NCBI GenBank assembly: GCA_964448285.1
Contig: CAYUWG010000042.1
Span: 1 to 33,169, forward strand
Origin: CAYUWG01 sp964448285
GTDB lineage: Bacteria; Bacteroidota; Ignavibacteria; SZUA-365
Direction of reading: 5' to 3'
DNA: 33,169 bases
The notes below the pieces were generated by a model. It did no database searches and was not told the DNA's origin. It saw only the letters and a program-made list of their open reading frames with translations. This document shows positions 7,902 through 16,274 of the stretch, one piece after another; position 1 is the stretch's first letter; every line of letters begins with the position of its first letter. A program made the position numbers and the translations under genes.

Positions 7902-9923
7902 CTATTTCATAACGACCAATCTTATCATTTTTGCCGTTCTGCCTGCGTTGAGCAGGCAGTAATACAATCCGCTCCGGATTTCGTCGCTGCTCAACGATAC
8001 CGTATAGATTCCGGCTTGATGATATCCGTTACGTAGGGTAGCTACCTTACGTAGTGATTCATCATAGATGTTCAGTGACACTTCCAAAGCTTCGCTTAAG
8101 CGGTAGGATATCATTGTACTTGAACGGTCAGAAACTCCGAAAGGATTGGGGTAGCAATGCAGCGCGACATCAGGGTCCTCATCGGAATTCGACATAGATA
8201 CCAATAATATATGGCTGTAATCATACTTGCCGTCATAATCAACCTGTTTTAACCGGTAAAATATGTCGCAATCCGCCGGAAGATTTGTATCTGTGAATGT
8301 ATAAGACGGTTGTAAGACTGTCGATTTATATGCTGGTATGAATCCATTAGCCAATGTGGTGAACGAACTGTCGTACGCACTTCGTCGCTCAATATAAAAG
8401 CCATAATTGTTCGTCTCGTGTATCGTTGACCAGCGTAACTCGATATTATCTCTGATGCGAGTCGCTGAGAACATCGTCAGCTCAACAGGGAGCGTTCCGT
8501 TCGAAAACAATCGCGAAGCAAAGACATCATGGTTGCCATTTCGTCTGTCTTGCCACGCAATGATGGCTCCACTTGATCCATCACTTACTAAATGCGGGAC
8601 GGTTTGGTCGTTGGTTGCAGAAGAGATGATGACACCGTTTGTCTGCCACAGTCTTGTGCCATTCGCAGAGACCTTTTGAGCATAGATATCATTATTGTTA
8701 TACCGTGCATCCATCCAGGTAATAATTGCGCCATTCGATCCATCCGGAGCCAAACGGGCCGAAGTCTGCGCGTTCGTAGCTGTACAAATATCTAAACCAC
8801 TCGTTGACCACTGAACCACTCCATTTGCATTAACCCGTTGGATATAGATATCCTGATCGATACCGTTCCGTAAATCCTCCCATGATATAATTGCTCCAGC
8901 TAACCCATCGCTTGTCAGCTGAGGCGACAGTTTCCCATTCGTGACACTCGACGCAAGCGCAATAGGAACGCCATCGGGTTGCCATTGCACAATTCCAGAT
9001 TGATTGATCTTTTGCGAATAAATGTCATCAGCGCTGAGACCATTGCGTGCATCCTGCCATGTCACAACCGCACCGCCCGCTCCATCGCCGACGATCTGCG
9101 GATAAGCCTGAGAATCCGTCGCGGTACAGAGTGCGATCCCTCCGGTAGTCCATTGTTCGACTCCATTTCCATTGACTCGCTGGATATAGATATCTGAAAA
9201 CCCTCCGCTGCGATTATCCTCCCATGCGATAATCGCTCCGCCTGTGCCATCGCTCACTATTTGGGGACGATCCTGGACGTAAGGGAAAACAGCGATTGCA
9301 AATCCGTTCGTTATCCACTGTGTGACCCCGTTTGCATTGATCCTCTGAGCATACACATCCTTGCTTGTCGTGCCCCTGCTATCCGTCCATGTAATGATTG
9401 CGCCGCCCGCTCCATCTGATGCGACGCGAGGTATTTCCTGATAACCTGTCGCAGTACAAATAGGTACTCCATTCGTTGTCCACTGAACTGATCCTGATGA
9501 ACCAATGCGCTGGGCATAGATATCCGGATTTGAATATCCTGCTCGTCTGTCCTGCCATGTAATGATCGCTCCTCCTGAGCCATCAGCGATAAGATGTGGT
9601 GCGGCCTGATCATTAGTAGCAGCACAAATGACGACGCCATTATGCGTCCACTGGACAGTGCCATTTGCATTGATCTTCTGTGCATAGATATCCAAGCCGC
9701 CATTTCTCGAATCAGCCCACGCAACGATGGCTCCACCCGCTCCATCTCCGATAATCTGTGGAGAGGTTTGATTGCCCGTCGCTGTACTGATTGGATTATT
9801 GACCGATGCATCTCCCGACCACTGAGCGATGAGAGCCCGACCAAATAAGAGTTCGAGACTGATGACAAATAGTATCAATACGTGAAAGGAAGAGGATGAA
9901 AATACCTTCAACGAACGCTCCAT
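7902..9923 (-). CDS. Secreted eight-repeat (propeller-like) protein with T9SS sorting domain
   Basis: A 673-aa exported protein. A signal peptide (about residues 1-33, ending LFGRALIAQ) is followed by eight repeats of about 52-57 residues at about residues 55-480. Each contains a DGxGGAIIxWxDxR core, then a D-I/V-Y-x-Q segment and QWxxxG. The aspartate- and tryptophan-rich repeat suggests an eight-bladed beta-propeller, which is an inference. A fibronectin-like module follows, with LPVELTMFSA and FYRLKQVDYDGKYDYS, common just before T9SS signals. The C-terminal about 85 residues have CYPNPFG, then LNIYDESLRKVATL, and GLYYCLL, matching a T9SS type A sorting domain. No catalytic motif is visible. 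There is no clear ribosome-binding site at the chosen ATG, which is common for Bacteroidota-type genes. Confidence 0.85.
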   Translation of the reverse strand: MERSLKVFSSSSFHVLILFVISLELLFGRALIAQWSGDASVNNPISTATGNQTSPQIIGDGAGGAIVAWADSRNGGLDIYAQKINANGTVQWTHNGVVICAATNDQAAPHLIADGSGGAIITWQDRRAGYSNPDIYAQRIGSSGSVQWTTNGVPICTATGYQEIPRVASDGAGGAIITWTDSRGTTSKDVYAQRINANGVTQWITNGFAIAVFPYVQDRPQIVSDGTGGAIIAWEDNRSGGFSDIYIQRVNGNGVEQWTTGGIALCTATDSQAYPQIVGDGAGGAVVTWQDARNGLSADDIYSQKINQSGIVQWQPDGVPIALASSVTNGKLSPQLTSDGLAGAIISWEDLRNGIDQDIYIQRVNANGVVQWSTSGLDICTATNAQTSARLAPDGSNGAIITWMDARYNNNDIYAQKVSANGTRLWQTNGVIISSATNDQTVPHLVSDGSSGAIIAWQDRRNGNHDVFASRLFSNGTLPVELTMFSATRIRDNIELRWSTIHETNNYGFYIERRSAYDSSFTTLANGFIPAYKSTVLQPSYTFTDTNLPADCDIFYRLKQVDYDGKYDYSHILLVSMSNSDEDPDVALHCYPNPFGVSDRSSTMISYRLSEALEVSLNIYDESLRKVATLRNGYHQAGIYTVSLSSDEIRSGLYYCLLNAGRTAKMIRLVVMK

Positions 9924-10054
9924 ACATGAGTGAATAAGATGGTTTGATCTAAAAATCTTGGCGAAGATAATTCTTTATCCCGTTCCTGCAATATGAAGCA
10001 CAAGGCACCGCCGAACTTTTGCTCGAAGCACTCTGACTCACAAATAGAATACAC

Positions 10055-11293
10055 TTATTGATTTGCATAGAGCATGTGGTAGGGCACGACATACATCCCG
10101 TCACGGAACGACAGCGCGCGTTCGCCGTCGTACAACACGATACCCGCTTTCATCTTCTTGCCGAGTTGCCGCTTCAGCCGGCGCAATCCTTTGAAGTCGC
10201 TGTCCCACACGGTTGCACCGGCTTTTACTTCGATGCCGACTACGCGCGAAGGCCATTCCAGTACGATGTCCACTTCGTAATTGTCCTTGTCGCGGTAGTG
10301 AAAGAACTCCGGCGGGTTTCCCGAGCGCGATGCGAGTTTGCGCAGTTCCATGTAAATGAAGGACTCGAGCACGTGCCCGTACAGATTATGATCGACGGCA
10401 AGCGAAACAGCATCGAGGTTCAGCAGCGCGCAGATCAATCCGGAGTCGGTCAGATGCGATTTGGGAGTTTTCACCAATCGGCTGTTGCGATTGGTATGCC
10501 ACGACGGGAGAAACTCAACGAGAAAGATCTGCCGCAGAAGATTCACATAATGTTCGATAGTCGGACGCGTCAGTTTGAACGCATTGGAAAGCGCATTGAT
10601 GTTGACGAGTTGTGCGCTGTTGTTCGCGAGCATCGTCAGCAGTTTAGGAATGGCGTCGGCTTTGGATATCTGCGACAATTCCGAAATGTCGCGCTCGATC
10701 AGCGTCTTGATGTAATCGGTGTACCACCGCTTGCGGCGTTGCGCTGTATCGCGCAAGAGCGGTTCGGGGTAGCCTCCTCCTGCGACACGTTGCGGCAAGT
10801 CTTCTCCGAGCTGGCTTCCATGCACTGCCGTAAAGTCTCCTTCGAACGCTCTTTGAAAAAACTCCGGCGTCGTATTCTCGATCTCGCACTGAGCGAGAGG
10901 AAAGAGATGGATAATCTCGATGCGACCCGCAAGCGAATCGGAAAGACGCGGCAATAGAAGCACGTTCGACGAGCCGGTCAGGATGAAGCGCCCGGGTTTT
11001 CTGTTGCGGTCCACGCTGAGCTTGATTGTCACGAACAGTTCCGGGATGCGCTGTACCTCATCGAGGATGACGCGTTCCGGCAGTCCATTTACAAAGTTGA
11101 TAGGGTCTCGTTGTGCTGCTTCTAAGACGCGAAAATCATCGAAAGTGATATACTCATACTCATTGCCTGCCATGCGGGCAAGCGTGCTTTTCCCACACTG
11201 GCGTGCTCCATGAATCAGAACGACGGGAGTGTCTGAAAGTGCTTCGCGAAGTTGCTCGACTGCAAAACGGGTGAATTTCTTTGAGTTGCTCAT
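10055..11293 (-). CDS. AAA-type ATPase of the DUF4143 family
   Basis: A 412-aa cytoplasmic protein. Residues 29-37 (GARQCGKST) form a Walker A motif, residues 74-80 (RVILDEV) a Walker B with D78/E79, and FILTGSSN at about residues 103-110 resembles a sensor 1 motif. The C-terminal half, with ESFIYMELRKLA, FFHYRDKDNYEVDIVLE and VGIEVKAG, matches the DUF4143 region, which has a restriction-nuclease-like (D-x-D / E-x-K) pattern. Members of this family are widespread and often mobile, with poorly defined roles sometimes linked to toxin-antitoxin or defence functions. The gene has normal length and looks intact. A tandem 23-bp repeat array occupies its upstream region. It is separated by 131 bases from the T9SS gene downstream, so co-transcription is possible but not shown. 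Confidence 0.9.
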   Translation of the reverse strand: MSNSKKFTRFAVEQLREALSDTPVVLIHGARQCGKSTLARMAGNEYEYITFDDFRVLEAAQRDPINFVNGLPERVILDEVQRIPELFVTIKLSVDRNRKPGRFILTGSSNVLLLPRLSDSLAGRIEIIHLFPLAQCEIENTTPEFFQRAFEGDFTAVHGSQLGEDLPQRVAGGGYPEPLLRDTAQRRKRWYTDYIKTLIERDISELSQISKADAIPKLLTMLANNSAQLVNINALSNAFKLTRPTIEHYVNLLRQIFLVEFLPSWHTNRNSRLVKTPKSHLTDSGLICALLNLDAVSLAVDHNLYGHVLESFIYMELRKLASRSGNPPEFFHYRDKDNYEVDIVLEWPSRVVGIEVKAGATVWDSDFKGLRRLKRQLGKKMKAGIVLYDGERALSFRDGMYVVPYHMLYANQ

Positions 11294-11318
11294 TTTCGTT
11301 TAGATAGGCTGTTTTTCT

Positions 11319-11540
11319 TCGGCTGATTGCAAATGTAGGCATCGGCTGATTGAAAGTCAAGGTATCGGCTGATTGAAAGTCGATGTATCGGCTAATTGAA
11401 AGTCAAGGCATCGGCTGATTGAAAGTCGATGTATCGGCTGATTGAAAGTCAAGGTATCGGCTGATTGAAGGTCAAGGCATCGGCTAATTGAAAGTCAAAG
11501 TATCGGCTGATTGAAAGTCAAAGTATCGGCTGATTGAAAG
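11319..11540. repeat. Tandem array of 23-bp direct repeats (9 full units plus a partial)
   Basis: Units start at 11319, 11342, 11365, 11388, 11411, 11434, 11457, 11480, 11503 and 11526, exactly 23 bases apart. The core TCGGCTGATTGAAAG is nearly invariant; two units have CTAATT instead of CTGATT. The eight bases after it vary between TCAAGGTA, TCGATGTA, TCAAGGCA and TCAAAGTA. The last unit is cut after 15 bases, and the unit nearest the ATPase gene is diverged in its second half. There are no spacers, so it is not a CRISPR. It lies between the norB terminator and the ATPase start. It could be a minisatellite, or an iteron- or operator-like binding array. Confidence 0.95.
11330..11356 (-). promoter_or_regulatory. 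Possible promoter of the DUF4143 ATPase gene inside the repeat array
   Basis: On the minus strand the repeat unit nearest the gene reads TACATTTG (11330-11337), a match to the Bacteroidota TAnnTTTG box. A TTGAC supplied by the next repeat unit lies 18 bases upstream. The start codon is about 37 bases downstream. The other repeat units carry TTGAC or similar but not the TACATTTG box. This is an inference from sequence only. Confidence 0.35.
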
Positions 11541-11550
11541 GAACTGCACA

Positions 11551-11583
11551 ATAAAAAACCCCTTTCCTCAAATGGGAAAGGGG
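11551..11583 (-). terminator. Rho-independent terminator of norB
   Basis: CCCCTTTCC at 11559-11567 pairs perfectly with GGAAAGGGG at 11575-11583 across a 7-base loop. On the minus strand the hairpin is followed by six T residues (complement of 11553-11558) and then ATT. It lies about 70 bases beyond the norB stop codon. Confidence 0.85.
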
Positions 11584-11651
11584 TACGAAGTGTGCACCTC
11601 TCCGGTGAGGCCTTTCGTTATTTCAGGATGATGATAAGGAGCGCATTGAGA

Positions 11652-13991
11652 TTATGCGATGGAAGGGAGTTGCTCGCCTTCGATGGCTGAGCTCGCAATT
11701 ATCACCGGTTCCTTTTTGCTCTTGAAACGCGTGATGATCAACCACAGCAGCGGAACGATACCGCCAACGACAAACAGCGCTCCTCCGATGATACGGAGCC
11801 ACGTGAGCGTTTGAAAAACATCGCCTTGTATGAAGGTTTGTGAACGGGCATACCAATATCCCTTATCGAGAATCTCGTAGAAGTGATGAACGCCCGCGGG
11901 AAAAAGATCGAGAACGACCATGAGCATCAATCCGACGTTGATCGACCAGAACGCCCTTCGGACAAGTTGCCGGTTCCATCGTGGAGAATGAACGAGAAGC
12001 CGTGTGCAGAACAACATCCCGGCAAGCGAAAGATTCCCATAGACGCCCATCAGGGCAGCATGCCCGTGATTGACCGTTAGGTAGGATCCATGCTCGAAAT
12101 AATTGACGATCGGCAGATTGATGATGAAACCGAAAACGCCGGCGCCGAGGAAATTCCAGAAGTTGACTCCGATAAGAAAGAGAAACACTTCGGACAGTCC
12201 GAAGGATCTTCCCGAGCCGTCGTCCAAGCCCTGGCTGAGCGCGGTGATGCGGGGCATGTTTCGAAACCGCCACGCTTCGAGGGTCAACAGGATCAACGGG
12301 ATAACCTGCAGTGTCGAAAAGACGCTTCCGAGCGCCATTGTAATGACCGGCTTTGCGTTCCAGTAAAAGTTATGCGATATGCCGAGCAGTCCCGAACCGA
12401 GAAAGAGCAGCATCGCGATATAGGTCACCTTGACGACGGAGCTTCTGTTCACCAAGCCCATTACAACCATGAAGTATCCGACAATGACCGTCGTGAACAC
12501 TTCGAAGAACGCTTCGACCCACATGTGAATGACACACCAGCGCCAGAAATCGGCGATGACGAAATTCGTTTCCGGTGTAGCAATGAAGCCGGATATGAAA
12601 AGCGCGGATATGCTGAAAGTGGTATAGACCAGCCAGTTCGGCAATGCCCATGGCTGTTTGAACGTCAGCACCGGACGCAAACCGCGATAGACGACGTATG
12701 TCCAGAATATGAAGATGAAGAACAAGAGCCACTGCCAGAGCCTTCCAAACTCGACGAACTCCCAGCCCTGATGCCCGAGGAAGTTTGACCATGCGCCGAG
12801 AAGACCGAGCGGGCCAAGGTAGATTCCTACGAGCGAGCCGCCGACTAAAAGCACGATCAATCCGAACAGAATATTGACGAACGTCGCCTGACCGGGCACT
12901 TCGGTTTTTGCGATGAGGGGAAGAACGAAAATTGATGCCCCAATCCAGCATGCGGAAATCCAATAGAGCGCGATTTGCAGATGCCAACTCCTCGTCAACG
13001 TAAGTGGAAGGATTTCCGAAACGTCAATACCGAAGAAATTCACGAAGCCGACGAAGTCATGGATCGTGAGGACTCCCGCCAATACCTGAATGAGAAAGAG
13101 CACTATTGCCGCAGCGAAAAACTTATACGTCGCCCGCTGGGAAGCAGTCGGTTGGAAAGTCGAAACCCGATCTTGCGTGAAGAGAGGCTGCGACTGTTCA
13201 GCATAGGCATTCCCAGTCAGTTCATCGAACTGGCCGTAGATGTAGAGAACGAAGCCCAGAACAAGAATGAACGCGAAGGCCCCTAACACACTCCATAGGA
13301 TAACCGGCGAAGTGGCGGTGTTTCCGGCGTCGGGATCGTACGGCCAGTTGTGCGTATAGCTGTAGTTCTCACCGGGCCGTTCGACGCCGCAGACCCACGC
13401 GCCCCAGAAAAAGAATCCCGCAAGGTCGGTCAGCTCCTGCTCATCCGTTATGTAGTTAGCCGGTTTGAAAGAGGCTTCGTGATCGCTCGCGAGAAACATC
13501 TGCTTGTAGTACGCGGTCGTTTTTTTCAACGCAAATTGCTGTGCAGCATTCAGAGAAACAGCGTTCGATGCAGCATCATAGCGGTTGTTCTTAATCTCAT
13601 TGCGTACGCGCTGAGCAATGGCATCGTCCGTGAGTTCTGCTGCTGATGCGCCCGCTTGCGCGGTATTCTGCCGGTAATACTCTCTCATTGCGAGAGTTGA
13701 AACGTGCAGAGCTTCGGCTGTAAAATCCGGGCCGCGCATTCCACCGTCTCCGAACATCGTTCCATATTCCATCAGCGCATAGCGATGGAACACTTCCTGA
13801 CCGCGAAGGATGTCCTCCTTCGAGAGAAGCGTCTCACCGGACTCCGTCGTAAAATTCGGTAACGGCGGAGCATCGCTGTAGGTCTGAAAACCGATGATCG
13901 TCAGGCCGGTCAGACTGACACAGACGATGATGAGAAATGGCAACCACCATTTCTTCTGGTTCATGATGACGTGAACGAACCTGTTGCTCAT
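11652..13991 (-). CDS. norB: Quinol-dependent nitric oxide reductase (qNOR), single-subunit NorB
   Basis: A 779-aa integral membrane enzyme that reduces 2 NO to N2O with electrons from quinol. The N-terminal hydrophobic helix (about residues 17-36) and periplasmic domain (GQEVFHRYALMEYG, then GGMRGPDFTAEALH) are the cytochrome c-like extension without a CxxCH haem site. This marks the quinol form rather than the NorC-dependent form. About twelve further hydrophobic helices follow. HMWVEAFFEVFTT contains the histidine and glutamate expected at the haem-iron/FeB centre, and NHGHAALMGVYGNLSLAG contains further conserved histidines. The start has AGGAG seven bases upstream. It is a stand-alone unit with its own terminator, and no nor regulator is adjacent. 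The role is NO detoxification or a partial denitrification step, which is inferred from the family. Confidence 0.95.
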   Translation of the reverse strand: MSNRFVHVIMNQKKWWLPFLIIVCVSLTGLTIIGFQTYSDAPPLPNFTTESGETLLSKEDILRGQEVFHRYALMEYGTMFGDGGMRGPDFTAEALHVSTLAMREYYRQNTAQAGASAAELTDDAIAQRVRNEIKNNRYDAASNAVSLNAAQQFALKKTTAYYKQMFLASDHEASFKPANYITDEQELTDLAGFFFWGAWVCGVERPGENYSYTHNWPYDPDAGNTATSPVILWSVLGAFAFILVLGFVLYIYGQFDELTGNAYAEQSQPLFTQDRVSTFQPTASQRATYKFFAAAIVLFLIQVLAGVLTIHDFVGFVNFFGIDVSEILPLTLTRSWHLQIALYWISACWIGASIFVLPLIAKTEVPGQATFVNILFGLIVLLVGGSLVGIYLGPLGLLGAWSNFLGHQGWEFVEFGRLWQWLLFFIFIFWTYVVYRGLRPVLTFKQPWALPNWLVYTTFSISALFISGFIATPETNFVIADFWRWCVIHMWVEAFFEVFTTVIVGYFMVVMGLVNRSSVVKVTYIAMLLFLGSGLLGISHNFYWNAKPVITMALGSVFSTLQVIPLILLTLEAWRFRNMPRITALSQGLDDGSGRSFGLSEVFLFLIGVNFWNFLGAGVFGFIINLPIVNYFEHGSYLTVNHGHAALMGVYGNLSLAGMLFCTRLLVHSPRWNRQLVRRAFWSINVGLMLMVVLDLFPAGVHHFYEILDKGYWYARSQTFIQGDVFQTLTWLRIIGGALFVVGGIVPLLWLIITRFKSKKEPVIIASSAIEGEQLPSIA

Positions 13992-14425
13992 ATACCTACT
14001 CCTGTTGTGAAGAGTGTTGTGAAAACCTCTGTCATCGACGGGATACGGTGCGCATCGCGTCGATGAAGAGCATTGGGAAGGCGTTGTAAAGGGACATCAT
14101 GGAAATACACTGGAAAAGGGATGTGTAAAGCGATAGTTGAGTTTGCTTTTTGATTTCCTGCCATCGTCTCGTCGGCAGCATCCCTTCATCCGGCTCAAAA
14201 TGTATAACGACGAAGGTCGGGAATCAATCTATCGAGCAAAAAAAAATGCAAAAATGTCTTTCATCCGGACTATCGACTCTGAAATCATCTCTTTTTCCTC
14301 ATGATCCCGATTCGTGTTTCTACACATTGGATTCAGCGGATGAATTTCTCATTTTCCTTCAGCGAAAGATTCGATAATCACTTATATGACAGCTCCATCA
14401 TTCAATCCAGTCAAAAGAACGATCG
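13992..14425. other. Divergent intergenic region between norB and the glycosidase-like gene
   Basis: About 430 bases that must contain the norB promoter (minus) and the promoter of the T9SS glycosidase-like gene (plus). No convincing FNR/NnrR (TTGAT-N4-ATCAA) or NsrR-type palindrome and no clear TAnnTTTG box was found by eye. A weak CTGCC/GGCAG inverted repeat near 14158-14177 is the only structure. A short plus-strand ORF here has no recognisable content. Confidence 0.5.
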
Positions 14426-16255
14426 ATGAATACTGATGCTCGTGTATTATATACTCTCTGCCTGAGCTTTCTCTTCCTTTCGATAAAACTCGTTGCGCAG
14501 CCTGCTCTCCGTCTCGGCGTCAATCTCGATGACGCGGGTGCTTTCGTCAACATCATCAACCACACGAACCGCTACAGCAACGCTGCGGATTACGACAGCC
14601 TCGGCTGGCCGATGAGCGATTTCGATCTCGTGCTCATGGACGGGCGTCCCGTCGCGGAGTGGACAGGGACGATCGACGATCCCGAACGCTACCGCGTCAA
14701 TTACAGCGGGCGCTATGCGTGCAGCTTTGTCGGTTCCGCGACCGTGCGCGCGACGGGTACGAGCGTCACCGTCGAGAATGCTTCCTATGATGCCGGCGCG
14801 AACGCGACAACGTTCGAGCTTGTCGTCGGAGGATTCCCGAACGCGAATCATGGTCTCGTCTTTCTGAATTTCACGAACACGCGGCGCACGCAAAACAGTC
14901 CGGTCAATTCCGGCGTTACCGATCTCAAAGTGCATCGGCCCGGCTATCCGTTGAACACGACGAAGATTTTCACGGACGAATATCTCTCGCTCTGTCGCAC
15001 AGCGGATTTCGCGTGCTATCGGTTTTACAATGTGCAGAACATCTGGAACGGCGAACCGGAGTGGCCGCAGAGAACGCGTTGGTCACTGCGAAAGACGCCT
15101 CGCGACGCCGCACAGGTTTCTCTCGCAAACACGAACGGGAAGCGCGACGGATGGTGCTGGGAGTACATCGTCGAACTCGCGAACACGCTCAAAAAGGACA
15201 TCTGGATTTGCCTTCATATTTCCTGTGACTCCAATTACGTCGCGTCGCTTGCGACGATGTTGATGAACGACCTCGATCCTTCCATCAACATCTACGTCGA
15301 GAATAGCAACGAGGTGTGGAGCCCGTCGCAGGCTACGCACGGTCCGTACAATCAAGCCGAGGCGCAAGCGCGCGGGATCACTTTCGACCAGAATTATGCA
15401 CGTAGAGCGGTCGAGCTTTCGCGCTGGTTCGCCGAAGTGTTCGGGTCGCAGGAAATCAACAACCGCATTCGTGTCATCCTCGCGGGGCAGCACGCGTATC
15501 ACGGAAGAAGCGACAACCATCTCAACTACATCCGGAGTACATTCGGCGCACCGAAAGACTTTATCTATGCGACAAGCACAGCGTTGTACTTCGGTTCGAC
15601 GAAGGCTTCATCGACAAACCCGGTCGAGATCAACGACGGCATGATGGAGGACATCGCGAACCAGTTGACAAACTCCCAGGCTTCGACGTATCGGCGCAAT
15701 CATATCGACAAGGCCGCTTCGTGGGGATTGAAAGGCGGGTGCACGTCGTACGAAGGCGGACCGCACATCCCCGCCGGCGGAGGCACTGCGAACCTCGCAA
15801 GCCAGATTCTTGCACACAGGACGCCGGAGATGGGCGCCGTGCTCAAGCGTAATTACCTCGAAGGCTGGCGCGACGTCGGCGGGGGACTGGCCATGTTTTT
15901 CACTCTCGTCTCCGGCTACAACCGCTACGGCTGTTGGGGCCTTACGGACGACTACACGAACCCGGACAGAAATTATAAGATGCGTGCGATTCGTGAGCTT
16001 ACCGGCAGTACGAATCCTGCGGACATTCCGATTCCGGCAAGCACACTCCTTACTGCGTTTCCAAATCCGGTTACAGGACAGTTCACCCTTCGTGCAGAGA
16101 AACCCACACACGTTCGCATCATCGACGTACTCGGACGCGAGCGCTGGAGCGGGATGGTCGATCGCACAGTTGTTATCGACGCATCAAGATGGATGAGCGG
16201 GACTTACCTGATCGTTACGGCGCACTCCGTCTTTCGCATTACCGTTTGTTCGTGA
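14426..16255 (+). CDS. Secreted glycoside-hydrolase clan A-like protein with T9SS sorting domain
   Basis: A 609-aa protein with signal peptide (about residues 8-25, ending SIKLVAQ). The central region is of the type often labelled cellulose-binding or GH5-like. VENSNEVWS places a glutamate at about residue 296 in the Asn-Glu pair typical of a clan A acid/base residue, and TSYEGGPH places a second glutamate at about 443, where the nucleophile is expected. The N-terminal part (LGVNLDDAGAFVNIINHTNRY) resembles the start of the same family. The C-terminal about 75 residues, with AFPNPVTGQF, VRIIDVLGRERW and SGTYLIV, form a T9SS sorting domain. The substrate is not determinable; a polysaccharide is likely. 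It ends 19 bases before the convergent hemL stop. There is no strong ribosome-binding site. Confidence 0.75.
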   Translation: MNTDARVLYTLCLSFLFLSIKLVAQPALRLGVNLDDAGAFVNIINHTNRYSNAADYDSLGWPMSDFDLVLMDGRPVAEWTGTIDDPERYRVNYSGRYACSFVGSATVRATGTSVTVENASYDAGANATTFELVVGGFPNANHGLVFLNFTNTRRTQNSPVNSGVTDLKVHRPGYPLNTTKIFTDEYLSLCRTADFACYRFYNVQNIWNGEPEWPQRTRWSLRKTPRDAAQVSLANTNGKRDGWCWEYIVELANTLKKDIWICLHISCDSNYVASLATMLMNDLDPSINIYVENSNEVWSPSQATHGPYNQAEAQARGITFDQNYARRAVELSRWFAEVFGSQEINNRIRVILAGQHAYHGRSDNHLNYIRSTFGAPKDFIYATSTALYFGSTKASSTNPVEINDGMMEDIANQLTNSQASTYRRNHIDKAASWGLKGGCTSYEGGPHIPAGGGTANLASQILAHRTPEMGAVLKRNYLEGWRDVGGGLAMFFTLVSGYNRYGCWGLTDDYTNPDRNYKMRAIRELTGSTNPADIPIPASTLLTAFPNPVTGQFTLRAEKPTHVRIIDVLGRERWSGMVDRTVVIDASRWMSGTYLIVTAHSVFRITVCS

Positions 16256-16274
16256 AGCACGACAGCTTGAGGAC

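Noticed and set aside
10058..10957. 299-aa plus-strand ORF
   Set aside because: Antisense shadow of the DUF4143 ATPase gene.
11319..11540. CRISPR array
   Set aside because: The 23-bp units are contiguous with no unique spacers, and no cas genes are near.
11592..11607. Second hairpin (CCTC/GAGG) after norB
   Set aside because: Only four paired bases; the strong terminator at 11551-11583 explains the region.
12090..12788. 232-aa plus-strand ORF
   Set aside because: Antisense shadow of norB, highly charged and without domains.
14158..14177. CTGCC/GGCAG inverted repeat as a regulator site for norB
   Set aside because: Only five paired bases with a ten-base loop; not like known NO-responsive operators.
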